Assembly (NCBI GenBank): GCA_036389255.1
Contig: DASVQI010000002.1
Coordinates: forward strand, 1 to 13,951
From: JACVRN01 sp036389255
Lineage (GTDB): Bacteria > Acidobacteriota > Blastocatellia > Pyrinomonadales > Pyrinomonadaceae
Length of the DNA stretch: 13,951 nucleotides
Reading direction: 5' to 3'
The notes beneath the pieces are model-generated. The model worked only from the letters and a program-made list of their open reading frames with translations. It was not told the origin of the DNA and did not search any database. The translations under genes were made by a program, and so were the position numbers. This document shows, piece after piece, positions 7,341 through 13,951 of the stretch (its first letter is position 1; every line of letters starts with the position of its first letter).

Positions 7341-8792
7341 ATGCGTAGGAAGGGCTTTTCAGTCAAATCCAATCTGATGGAAGCGCTCGGGCGCGCTTGG
7401 CTTGCGCTAGTGATTATGCTGGCGGCGACCGCAGCCTATTCGTCGCTCTCGATTCTTCGTCACTGGCATTTCTCTTCCGGCGCGTTCGACCTTGGGATTT
7501 TCGATCAGGTGATATGGCTCTACAGCAGGTTCGAGCCGCCTTACATGACCATGCGCGCCAACCTCCTGAACGAGCACGCGCTGGGCGACCACTTTCACCC
7601 GATACTTGTCTCTCTAGTACCGCTTTACTGGCTGACAGACCGCGTAGAATCGCTGCTGCTCGCTCAGGGTTTTCTCTTCGCTCTGGCTGTTCTACCAATC
7701 TTCTTATTTGCGGAGAAGCGTCTGGGCAGGTGGCCCGCCTGCCTCTTCGCGCTCTCTTACACAATCTTCTGGGGAGTTCAGCAGGCCGTAGAGTTCGACT
7801 TCCATGAAGTCGCCTTCGCCGTCCCGCTCGTGGCCTTCTCTATCTATTTCATAGACGAGAAGAGGTGGAAGTGGTACTTCCTTTGCGCGGGCCTGCTGCT
7901 TTTGACGAAAGAGAACCTTTCCATCACGGTAGCATTCTTCGGCATCTACCTAATCAGCCTGAGAGAGTTCAGGCGCGGGCTAATCAGCCTCTTGGTAAGC
8001 CTGCTGTGGCTCATCTTGGTGATGGGCCTCTTTATGCCCTACTTCAGGGGCGGGGGCGCTTATCACTACTGGACGTACATTCAATTCGGCACGGACTTCC
8101 CGAGCGCCATAAGGACAATCGTGAAAAGACCTCTGCTCGTGTTAGAGGTGCTGTTCTCTCCTGCGGCGAAGCTTCGCTCCTACTGGTACACCTTTTATCC
8201 CTTCATCTGTCTGGCTTTCCTCTCGCCGTTATTCATCCTGATGATTCCGCTTCTGGCCGAACGCTTTCTATCGGGTCAACCGAACTACTGGTCTGTGAAC
8301 TACCATTACAGCGCGGTGATAGCGCCCGTTCTGGTCATGGCCTCTGCGGACGGGCTGGCGAGGCTTATAAGATTCACGCGCGCGGAGAGGTTAAAGAGCG
8401 CTATAGGCATCGCGTGCGGCAGCATAATCCTGCTGCTAAACCTGTACCTGCTTTCCGGCCAGCCTCTATGGAAGTTGACGGACGCGCGCTTCTGGCAGCT
8501 CAGCCAGAGCGACGTTACGGGCCGCCGCGCGGTCGCCATGATTCCGCGCGAGGCTTCCGTGGCGGCGCAGGCTCCCATAGTCCCGCACCTAGCGCACAGG
8601 CGACACATCTTCCTGCTGGCCTATAATTTAGTGACCATACCGGACGCGGATTACATCATAGCCTGCGAGCAACTGGGAACCTTCCCTTACCCCGGCTTCC
8701 GGGAGGTAAAAGAGTATCTGGACGCTCAGCAGGCGAAGGGCTACAGGAAGATTTTTGAGGAGAACGGATGGATTATTTTGCAGCGTCCCTGA
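7341..8792 (+). CDS. DUF2079 family multi-pass membrane protein (GT-C-like)
   Basis: Counting from ATG 7341, the protein has 483 residues. The DUF2079 hallmarks are present in order: FDLGIFDQ (49-56), GDHFHP (82-87), EFDFHE (151-156), LLTKENLS (187-194) and NYHYSAVIAP (320-329). About ten hydrophobic segments end near residue 410, followed by a soluble C-terminus. The acidic FDLGIFDQ loop after the first helix resembles the catalytic-loop position of GT-C glycosyltransferases, but no activity has been assigned to the family that I can cite. An in-frame TTG at 7320 with AAGGA 10 bp upstream is an alternative start adding seven residues. ATG is preferred as the commoner codon and has AGAGG 11 bp upstream. 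The gene is divergent from the glycan operon, which suggests but does not prove a related role at the inner membrane. No clear terminator follows. Confidence 0.85.
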   Translation: MRRKGFSVKSNLMEALGRAWLALVIMLAATAAYSSLSILRHWHFSSGAFDLGIFDQVIWLYSRFEPPYMTMRANLLNEHALGDHFHPILVSLVPLYWLTDRVESLLLAQGFLFALAVLPIFLFAEKRLGRWPACLFALSYTIFWGVQQAVEFDFHEVAFAVPLVAFSIYFIDEKRWKWYFLCAGLLLLTKENLSITVAFFGIYLISLREFRRGLISLLVSLLWLILVMGLFMPYFRGGGAYHYWTYIQFGTDFPSAIRTIVKRPLLVLEVLFSPAAKLRSYWYTFYPFICLAFLSPLFILMIPLLAERFLSGQPNYWSVNYHYSAVIAPVLVMASADGLARLIRFTRAERLKSAIGIACGSIILLLNLYLLSGQPLWKLTDARFWQLSQSDVTGRRAVAMIPREASVAAQAPIVPHLAHRRHIFLLAYNLVTIPDADYIIACEQLGTFPYPGFREVKEYLDAQQAKGYRKIFEENGWIILQRP

Positions 8793-8831
8793 GCGCTGGA
8801 AACGGGCGTTTAAAGTGGTTTTTAACCGATG

Positions 8832-8861
8832 TTGACACCCGGATTACAGTTAAGTTATATT
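8832..8861 (+). promoter_or_regulatory. Sigma70-type promoter for the secreted DUF4214 gene
   Basis: A perfect TTGACA -35 box (8832-8837) is followed after 18 bp by TATATT (8856-8861), five of six matches to the -10 consensus. A 17-bp spacing to TTATAT is also possible. Transcription would begin near 8868 and leave a leader of about 94 nt before the ATG at 8962. The rest of the 8793-8961 gap shows no ORF with domain content and no obvious riboswitch fold. This is the most consensus-like promoter in the window. Confidence 0.65.
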
Positions 8862-8961
8862 GCTAGTGGCTGCATTAACGCGGCCAAAGCCCCGCTCTCA
8901 GACCAACTCCTTGCCTTATACTTTGATCTCCTGCTGGATTTCAAAATTTGGAGCGATAAAG

Positions 8962-9876
8962 ATGAAATTCGCCGTAGTTTTTCTTGCAATCTTAATAACC
9001 GCCGGCAGTGCGCTCGGCCAGACCCAGAGTGCGCCGACGCTCAGAATCGTGACGGAAGACCCTAATCTCCCGTCCGAGCTTTATTATGGCGACATAAAGG
9101 TCAAGCCGTTGCGCCTGCGTCCCGGAACAAATCAGGTGATGAGCTTCTCGGACAATGATTATTTCGTCTACCAGCAGTACATAGACTTTCTGGGTCGCCA
9201 GCCTGACCAGGCGGGCTACAACGACTGGCTTTCGGTTCTGAACAAGTGCAGCTATCAGGGCGGCCTCGGAGCAGACCCTTCCTGCGACCGCGTACACGTC
9301 TCTTCGGGCTTCTTCCGCTCGCCTGAGTTTAGCGGTAAGGGCCAGTTGATATATCGCTTCTACGAAGCCGCATTGGGCCGCCTTCCCAAATTTGTCGAGT
9401 GGAAAGCCGACACGCGCCCGCTCAATTCCCTGCCGGAAGGGGCAGAGTTGGAAGCAAAGAAGGACGCCTTTGTAAACGAGTTCATGTCGCGCCCGGAATT
9501 TACCAGCAGGTACGGGACGCTGACGCAGCCTGCCAACGCGCAAGCCTTCGTAGAGAAGCTGATGCAAACGGCGGGCATCACCTCGCTGGCGTCGAAAGAT
9601 ACCTTAATCAGCCAGATGCAGACGGGGCAGAAGACGGCCGCCCAAACGCTACGCGCCTTCATTGAGACGAAGGAAATTTGGGACAGATTCTTCTATCGTG
9701 GATTCGTCACCATGCAGTACTTCGGTTATCTGAGACGCGACCCTGACCAGGCCGGATGGACTGACTGGGTGGACGTGCTACAGAACGGCAGACCGAGCGC
9801 AGGCATAGCGCCCGGAGATTACAGGCACTTAATCTTCGGCTTCGTCTACTCGGTTGAGTACCGCGAGCGCTTCTAA
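8962..9876 (+). CDS. Secreted DUF4214 protein (three-unit module)
   Basis: The protein has 304 residues from ATG 8962. This start is chosen over the longer frame from 8860 because it opens a clean signal peptide (MKFAVVFLAILITAGSALG, cleavage probably after G19) and has GGAG 8 bp upstream. The -10 box also overlaps the longer start. After a short linker, DUF4214-type units appear at YFVYQQYIDFLGRQPDQAGY (67-86) to GFFRSPEF (116-123), FYEAALGRLP (133-142) to SRPEFTSRY (176-184), and FVTMQYFGYLRRDPDQAGW (248-266) to EYRERF (299-304). These are collinear with the C-terminal module of the membrane protein at 4825-7263, including a cysteine pair (C96, C108). It carries its own promoter and terminator, so it is probably monocistronic. 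Likely periplasmic or surface-exposed. No catalytic motif is recognised and function is unknown. Confidence 0.88.
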   Translation: MKFAVVFLAILITAGSALGQTQSAPTLRIVTEDPNLPSELYYGDIKVKPLRLRPGTNQVMSFSDNDYFVYQQYIDFLGRQPDQAGYNDWLSVLNKCSYQGGLGADPSCDRVHVSSGFFRSPEFSGKGQLIYRFYEAALGRLPKFVEWKADTRPLNSLPEGAELEAKKDAFVNEFMSRPEFTSRYGTLTQPANAQAFVEKLMQTAGITSLASKDTLISQMQTGQKTAAQTLRAFIETKEIWDRFFYRGFVTMQYFGYLRRDPDQAGWTDWVDVLQNGRPSAGIAPGDYRHLIFGFVYSVEYRERF

Positions 9877-9902
9877 GTAAAAAGCGACAACTTAAGCTTA
9901 AA

Positions 9903-9935
9903 AAGGGGCCGGGATGAAATTCATCCCGGCCCCTT
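9903..9935. terminator. Bidirectional rho-independent terminator between convergent genes
   Basis: A perfect G+C-rich hairpin: left arm 9903-9917 pairs with right arm 9921-9935 without mismatch around a 3-nt loop. On the minus strand the stem runs into five T's (bases 9904-9900). On the plus strand it is followed by the pyrimidine-rich CTTTA. It lies 26 bp after the DUF4214 stop and just before the stop of the convergent glycosyltransferase, so it can serve both. Confidence 0.85.
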
Positions 9936-9940
9936 CTTTA

Positions 9941-11077
9941 TTAACTGCCCACCGCTCTTCTGTTAATCGCCTCACGGTAAACTTCCATTGTGAGCCGGGC
10001 GGTCTTCTCCCACGAGAACTGTGCCGCGCGCCGCAAGCCTTTTGAAGAGAGCTCCCGGCGGGCGTCGTTGTCCAGAAGCAGCTCCGTGATGGCTACGGCT
10101 AAAGCCCGCGCGTCGTGAGGGTCAACGAGTCGCGCGGCGTCGTCAACAGTCTCCATTAGAGCGGGCGTGCGGCTGGTGACGACGGGCGCGCCGCAGGCCA
10201 TGGCTTCCAGCGTCGGAAGCCCGAAGCCCTCGTAAAGCGAAGGGTAGACGCAGACCTTACAGGACGAGTAGAGAGCGGCGAGCGCCTCATCCGGGACGTA
10301 GCCCGTAAAGCGCACGCGCTCGCCCGCCTTCATCTCGTTGACGTAAGAGAAAAGCTCTTCCGTGAGCCATCCCTTCTTTCCCGCTATCACCAGTTGGGGC
10401 CGAAGATTGGTAGAGCTTAGGACTTCAGCAAAGGCCCGCGCCAGCGTGACCAGATTTTTACGCGGCTCTATTGTCCCCACGAAGAGTATAAAATCGTCCT
10501 CTATGCCTAGCTGCCGCCTGACCTGCGCGGCCTCCTGCCCGGTCACCGGCTTGAAGCACGAGCGCGCGGCTTCCGGTACGGCCACTACTCTCTCCGGGCT
10601 GATACGGAAGAGGTCGCAGGCTTCGCTTTTGACGCTCTCGGAGGGCGTGATAATCATGTGGGCCGTGCGAGCCATCAGTGGCATACGGCGTCGCGCTCGC
10701 CTGACCAGCCGCTTCTCGTGCGTCTCACGATGGATGAATAAGGAGAGGTCGTGAATCGTCACGACGCTCGCGCACCTGTTCCAGAGCGGCACGTCGAAGT
10801 TCGTGCCGTGAAAAACGTCCAGCCCCGTTTGTCTTATGTAGAGCGGAAGGCGCACGGCCCACCAAGGGCGTAGCAACGCGTTCAGCCCGAGCCGTACGCT
10901 GCGAAGGTTCGGCTGATTTATCTCACTTGTGATGGAGTCTAAAAGCGGAAGCGGCGAGATTAGCTCGAAGCCGTCTGCCGGGGAAAGGAGTGAAAGCGCG
11001 CGGGCAAGCTCGAAAGTGTAATGGCCTACGCCGGTTCTCAGCGAAACGAGCGGGATTGCGTCAATACCTATCCGCAT
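9941..11077 (-). CDS. Glycosyltransferase family 4 (WbaZ/mannosyltransferase-like)
   Basis: The protein has 378 residues from ATG 11077 (MRIGIDAIPL). A TTG seven codons upstream keeps the frame open but adds only a non-conserved tail and lies against the preceding terminator. The N-terminal GT-B half has RTGVGHYTFELARAL (14-28), the usual glycine loop, and DVFHGTNFDVP (87-97) followed by TIHDLS (107-112). The donor half has FVGTIEPRKNL (199-209), YPSLYEGFGLP (278-288) and the EX7E pair E283/E291 with EAMACGAPVV (291-300). All match GT4 enzymes of the O-antigen/mannosyltransferase type that use nucleotide sugars in the cytoplasm. Sugar and acceptor are unknown. It lies 84 bp after the secreted propeller gene with a hairpin between. 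I see no strong promoter of its own, so it may depend on readthrough or a weak start. Confidence 0.9.
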   Translation of the reverse strand: MRIGIDAIPLVSLRTGVGHYTFELARALSLLSPADGFELISPLPLLDSITSEINQPNLRSVRLGLNALLRPWWAVRLPLYIRQTGLDVFHGTNFDVPLWNRCASVVTIHDLSLFIHRETHEKRLVRRARRRMPLMARTAHMIITPSESVKSEACDLFRISPERVVAVPEAARSCFKPVTGQEAAQVRRQLGIEDDFILFVGTIEPRKNLVTLARAFAEVLSSTNLRPQLVIAGKKGWLTEELFSYVNEMKAGERVRFTGYVPDEALAALYSSCKVCVYPSLYEGFGLPTLEAMACGAPVVTSRTPALMETVDDAARLVDPHDARALAVAITELLLDNDARRELSSKGLRRAAQFSWEKTARLTMEVYREAINRRAVGS

Positions 11078-11099
11078 AGGCGCTTCAAGGAAAATCAAA

Positions 11100-11142
11100 G
11101 GGGCGGCCAGAGGCTCTTAATCTTGAGCTTACTGGCCGCCCC
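11100..11142 (-). terminator. Rho-independent terminator of the PD40/TIGR03437-like gene
   Basis: An 11-bp perfect stem (11100-11110 with 11132-11142) has an inner GCTC/GAGC stem (11113-11116 with 11125-11128) in its loop. Reading on the minus strand, the stem is followed by TTTGATTTT. It begins 19 bp after the stop of the upstream gene and ends about 22 bp before the start of the glycosyltransferase. Confidence 0.75.
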
Positions 11143-11161
11143 ATCTAGTGACTGCTCGCGG

Positions 11162-13570
11162 CTAATTGATAGTAATGCGCGGCGCCGTGTCCGCCGGGCG
11201 GCTGGTGAGAACCTGCCCGTTAATCGTGACCGTGACGATTATAGGCACGTCGCCCGCCCCGGCCAGAGACGCCGGTAACTGCACATCTATCTGATAGAAG
11301 CCCGGCATATCCCTTGGCAGCGCGTCCGTCAAAATCGCAGCGCCCGTCAAGTCCGTAGTGCCTATGCGTACCGACACCTGCGCCTTTGTGACGCCGCGCA
11401 CGCCCGTCAGGACTATGCGAAGCTTTGTTGGCTCCGTCACGACCTGTCCCTGCGCGTTCAGGTACGTGGTCGTGACCGTGAACGGCTCGGCTGTCTCTAC
11501 GAGCGGGTTCGTGACGTTGAAGACGAAGGCGCGGCCACCCGGCCCCTGCGTGCTGGTAAATATGTCGGGCTGCGCGGGCAGAATCTGCACCGTGCTGCGT
11601 ATCACGCTGCCGTTATTGTTGATGACCACCGGATAGGTGGTAGTGATAGCCGTGGCGGGTATTCCGGGCGGGACAACGAACTGTATCTCTCCGGGGCTCA
11701 CGAAGTATAGCCCTGCGGCTGCTCCGTTAATCTCCAGCGAGACGCCGTTCAGTTCCGTAGGAAGCGGCGGCCTGTTCAGTGACTCCGACGCGTTCGTCGC
11801 AGACTGATTCGACGGCGCGAGCGCTGTCGTGGAGCGGACTATGGCCAGCATGCCGGGAGCAAGTCCCGCCACCGCCGGGGACGTAGGGTTGGTGCCGGTC
11901 ACCGGGCGCTGGCTCGCTCCTGTAAAGAAAGAGAGCGTGCCCGCCGTATCCGTTGCCGTCGGCGGCGTCAGAAGATAGAAGCCTTCCGTAGAGTTGTCGG
12001 AGTTTCCGCCTCCAAGCTCTGTCGTTGCAAGGCTGAACGCTATGCGCTGCTGCGTCTGAGAGACGAAGGGCTGCAAAGTCGAGCCGTTGGTAATCGGCGT
12101 GTTCGTCAGAATCCTGAAGGAGGTCAGCGCATTGAGCGGCACAGAGAATATCTGCGGGCGATTGATGCCGCCCACCGGCGGGTTGAGCCCCTCGGTCGCC
12201 GTCGTAGAGAGCGTGCCGTTGGCGCGGAAGTTCAGGGCCGAGACGAAAACCACGCGGCTGTTGTCGCCCGTAAAAGTCGGGAACCGCAGCACGTCCGTAG
12301 AAGTAGTGGAGCGTTCGCCTACAGCCGTGAAAGTGTCTGCCAGAATATCGTAGACGAAGATGGCCAGCGCGGGCTGAATAGCGCCGTTGCTCTTCGGGTC
12401 ATTGGAAGCCGACTCGAAGGCCAGCAGGTTCCCGTTGCGGCTCATGCGCCGTCCGGGGCTGAAGAGATTAACGCTGGTGCCGGTAGCCGAAGCGGTCGTG
12501 CGCGTCACCTGTCTCAGGTTTGAGACGGCCGCTCCGTTGTACTCGCCTACGTAAATCTCCATGTTGTTATCACTGTTATTGCTTGTGATGTTGGCGTTGG
12601 AGATAAAGGCCAGCCGCGTGCCGTCGCCCGACAGGTTGGGATTCTGATTGACTATCGGGTTAGCAACGGAAGTGCTGCTGGTGTTAGTCACCTGCGTAAA
12701 GGCGTCGGAAGTCCTGTTGTAGATGAATATCTCAGGATTACCGTCCGCGTTGGTGCTGCCCGCAGGACAGGCTACGGCTACGCTTCGCGGCGCACAGCGC
12801 ACGGAGGTAAACGCTACGATTGTGCCGTCATCGTTGATGAAGGCTTCGCGGTTGTCGTCAACCACGTCCGGCGACCGGGTAGTTGTTCCGACCAGAAGCG
12901 GGCGGCTCGGCAGCGTGTTCGTTACTTGCAGGAACGTGCCCAGAGCTAGATTTTGTCTCGGCAGGTCGGCTCCGCTCGCCAGATTCAGGTTATCCAGCAC
13001 CTGCGGAATCTGGTAAATCCAGACTTCCTGATTGCCGTCTGCTGTTAAGGCGGCAGTGTTTCCTTCGCCTGTGAAGCTCGCCGGGTTTGGCGCGTTCGAG
13101 CTGAAGACGATTGAATAAACACGATTCCCGGCGCCGTCCGCAGTCGGCAGGTAGGTCAATCGCGGCCTGTTATTGCTCACTTCGTAAGCGATGTTGTTGA
13201 CCGCTTCGGTAAAGGTCTTGGTCGCGTCAATGCGAACGCTGGACGTGTTCGTTATCTGGAAGATGCGTCGCTGCGCGTAGTCCAAGAGGAAGATTTCCCG
13301 GTTACCGTCGGCGTTGTTGCGCCCGTCCACGGTCTTCTCCGTGGAGATGTCGCCGTTTGATTCGAAGACGACGAAGCGCCCGTTAGAGCTGATGTCACCG
13401 ACAAAGGAGTTACGGGCAGAAGTGGTTAGCTGTGTGATAAAGGTATCAACTCCCGGCGGCGGCGTCGGGGTGGGCGTAGGCGTAGCCGTCTGGGCATATG
13501 AGAGATTCGCCGCCCCCAAGACGATAAAGAACAGAATGGCAGCAGATAACAAACGAAAACCTTGCTTCAC
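11162..13570 (-). CDS. Secreted PD40/TolB-like propeller protein with TIGR03437-like C-terminus
   Basis: The protein has 802 residues. The GTG start at 13570 is supported by GGAGGG ending 4 bp upstream and a signal peptide (MKQGFRLLSA to SYAQ, cleavage near 26). A Thr/Pro linker (28-39) follows. Residues about 55-535 hold six or seven degenerate propeller repeats of the type 'S-x-D/N-G-R-x-V/L-A/V-F-x-S ... N-x-E-I-F-x-Y ... Q-V-T-N-T', for example NGRFVVFES (63-71), NADGNPEIFIYN (274-285), SGDGTRLAFIS (314-324) and SRNGNLLAFES (377-387). The C-terminal part (about 565-790) has LAPGMLAIV, LNGVSLEINGAAAGLYFVSPG and IQFVVPPG, matching the Acidobacteria-associated TIGR03437 domain. It is probably cell-surface or periplasmic, in a binding or scaffold role. 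No catalytic residues are recognised. It is transcribed alone with its own terminator; partners are unknown. Confidence 0.85.
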   Translation of the reverse strand: MKQGFRLLSAAILFFIVLGAANLSYAQTATPTPTPTPPPGVDTFITQLTTSARNSFVGDISSNGRFVVFESNGDISTEKTVDGRNNADGNREIFLLDYAQRRIFQITNTSSVRIDATKTFTEAVNNIAYEVSNNRPRLTYLPTADGAGNRVYSIVFSSNAPNPASFTGEGNTAALTADGNQEVWIYQIPQVLDNLNLASGADLPRQNLALGTFLQVTNTLPSRPLLVGTTTRSPDVVDDNREAFINDDGTIVAFTSVRCAPRSVAVACPAGSTNADGNPEIFIYNRTSDAFTQVTNTSSTSVANPIVNQNPNLSGDGTRLAFISNANITSNNSDNNMEIYVGEYNGAAVSNLRQVTRTTASATGTSVNLFSPGRRMSRNGNLLAFESASNDPKSNGAIQPALAIFVYDILADTFTAVGERSTTSTDVLRFPTFTGDNSRVVFVSALNFRANGTLSTTATEGLNPPVGGINRPQIFSVPLNALTSFRILTNTPITNGSTLQPFVSQTQQRIAFSLATTELGGGNSDNSTEGFYLLTPPTATDTAGTLSFFTGASQRPVTGTNPTSPAVAGLAPGMLAIVRSTTALAPSNQSATNASESLNRPPLPTELNGVSLEINGAAAGLYFVSPGEIQFVVPPGIPATAITTTYPVVINNNGSVIRSTVQILPAQPDIFTSTQGPGGRAFVFNVTNPLVETAEPFTVTTTYLNAQGQVVTEPTKLRIVLTGVRGVTKAQVSVRIGTTDLTGAAILTDALPRDMPGFYQIDVQLPASLAGAGDVPIIVTVTINGQVLTSRPADTAPRITIN

Positions 13571-13574
13571 TGAA

Positions 13575-13580
13575 CCCTCC
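13575..13580 (-). promoter_or_regulatory. Shine-Dalgarno site supporting the GTG start at 13570
   Basis: GGAGGG on the minus strand ends 4 bp before the GTG codon. This is the strongest Shine-Dalgarno match in the window and decides the unusual start codon. Confidence 0.75.
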
Positions 13581-13670
13581 GAATTACGGAAATAGATGAA
13601 ATAAAAGAGAGGTCAAAAGGGAGCCGAAATTTTTCCTCAGAATACTATCCATGCAAGCTAAGGAATGGAC

Positions 13671-13700
13671 ATTCTAAACGTACCTTTCATAATAATGCAA
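13671..13700 (-). promoter_or_regulatory. Possible sigma70-type promoter for the PD40/TIGR03437-like gene
   Basis: On the minus strand, TTGCAT (13700-13695) is followed after 18 bp by TAGAAT (13676-13671), four and five of six matches to the -35 and -10 consensus. It would leave a leader of roughly 95 nt before the GTG at 13570. It lies just downstream of the terminator of the preceding gene, where a promoter is expected. The region is A+T-rich, so chance matches are possible. Confidence 0.4.
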
Positions 13701-13724
13701 GGCGTATCAACCGAAAGATTAGAA

Positions 13725-13762
13725 GCAGAAAGCCGCAATAATCGCTTACTGCGGCTTTCTGC
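13725..13762 (-). terminator. Hairpin terminator after the right-edge DUF4214 gene
   Basis: A perfect 13-bp stem (13725-13737 with 13750-13762) and a 12-nt loop. On the minus strand it is followed by a pyrimidine-rich stretch (TTCTAATCTTT) rather than a pure T-run. It begins about 50 bp after the DUF4214 stop. A smaller 6-bp hairpin (13788-13793 with 13802-13807) lies between stop and terminator. Confidence 0.65.
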
Positions 13763-13812
13763 GATGGCTCGACTTGAAGCCCGCCCCAGGGGAGCGTGGC
13801 TTCCCCTAATCA

Positions 13813-13951
13813 TCAGGGCTGGCCGAAGCGTTTACGATACTCTTCCGAGTAGATGAACCCAAAGATTAAGTGCTGTATGTCTCTGGGCCCAATGTCGGGC
13901 CTCCCTCTGGTCGCTCCCCCGTTGGTAAACACATACACCCATTCCGTCCAT
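13813..13951 (-). CDS. DUF4214 protein, C-terminal end (5' truncated by window edge)
   Basis: Translating the minus strand from base 13950 gives 45 residues to a TGA at 13815-13813, immediately followed in frame by a second TGA. The segment runs WTEWVYVFTNGG, then GPRDIQHLIFGF, then IYSEEYRKRFGQP. It aligns without gaps to the end of the secreted DUF4214 protein at 8962-9876: DIQHLIFGFIYSEEYRKRF matches DYRHLIFGFVYSVEYRERF at 14 of 19 positions, and WTEWV matches WTDWV. This is therefore the last DUF4214 unit of a third such protein, most of which lies beyond the window. Whether it is a stand-alone secreted protein or another fusion cannot be told here. Function unknown. Confidence 0.82.
   Translation of the reverse strand, partial: WTEWVYVFTNGGATRGRPDIGPRDIQHLIFGFIYSEEYRKRFGQP

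Noticed and set aside
7865..8626. 253-residue plus-strand open frame
   Set aside because: It is out of frame within the DUF2079 gene, lacks hydrophobic segments or motifs, and is explained by G+C-biased third positions.
8793..8831. Possible terminator after the DUF2079 gene (AAAC/GTTT pairing followed by GGTTTTTAACC)
   Set aside because: Stems of only 4-5 bp with very short loops; not stable enough to call.
8860..8961. Longer start for the secreted DUF4214 protein
   Set aside because: It would bury the signal peptide behind 34 polar residues and begin inside the -10 box; GGAG precedes the ATG at 8962.
13454..13489. GGCGTNGGNGT-like short tandem repeat as a possible microsatellite or CRISPR remnant
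   Set aside because: It is in frame and simply encodes the Thr/Pro linker of the propeller protein; unit length and spacing do not fit a CRISPR array.
13665..13856. 63-residue plus-strand open frame at the right end
   Set aside because: It runs through a perfect terminator stem and antisense to the DUF4214 C-terminus, with no domain content and no clear RBS.

Overview
The window looks like chromosomal DNA from an Acidobacteriota-type bacterium, possibly class Blastocatellia. This is inferred from family content, not from a marker gene. One secreted protein ends in a region resembling the TIGR03437 'Solibacter' C-terminal domain after a PD40/TolB-like propeller. DUF4214 domains occur in three separate genes, a DUF2079 membrane protein is present, and G+C is clearly above 50%. 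I see no rRNA, tRNA, CRISPR array, transposase or phage gene.

Layout. (1) Bases 1-1488, plus strand: the 3' end of one GT4-type glycosyltransferase, overlapping by 4 bp (ATGA) a complete second one. (2) Bases 1516-7263, minus strand: a tight four-gene operon read right to left. It encodes a polytopic GT-C/YfhO-like membrane protein fused to a C-terminal DUF4214 module, an (alpha/alpha)6-type glycoside hydrolase lipoprotein, a polyprenyl-phosphate-sugar-synthase-like GT2, and a SAM methyltransferase. Gaps are 2 bp, 14 bp and a 4-bp overlap. (3) Bases 7341-8792, plus strand: a DUF2079 membrane protein transcribed divergently from that operon. (4) Bases 8962-9876, plus strand: a secreted DUF4214 protein with its own near-consensus sigma70 promoter, ending in a perfect bidirectional hairpin. 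(5) Bases 9941-11077, minus strand: another GT4 glycosyltransferase. (6) Bases 11162-13570, minus strand: a secreted PD40-propeller/TIGR03437-like protein with its own terminator. (7) Bases 13813-13951, minus strand: the C-terminus of a third DUF4214 protein running off the right edge, followed by its hairpin.

How the genes may work together (inference). The GT2 resembles enzymes that charge a polyprenyl phosphate with a sugar. GT-C-like membrane proteins typically use such lipid-phosphate sugars on the outer face of the membrane. A lipoprotein hydrolase and a methyltransferase in the same operon would suit a surface glycan or glycoprotein pathway, and the three GT4 enzymes suit cytoplasmic assembly of glycan precursors. 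The unusual element is DUF4214: the same three-unit module with the same cysteine pair is fused to the membrane enzyme and also secreted alone about 1.7 kb away. It may tether enzyme, product and cell-surface partner.

Three starts were moved inward from the longest open frame: the methyltransferase to 2241, the secreted DUF4214 protein to 8962 and the right-hand GT4 to 11077. The only stretch over 150 bp without a gene, apart from the 169-bp leader at 8793-8961, is 13571-13812. It holds an RBS, a possible promoter and a terminator.
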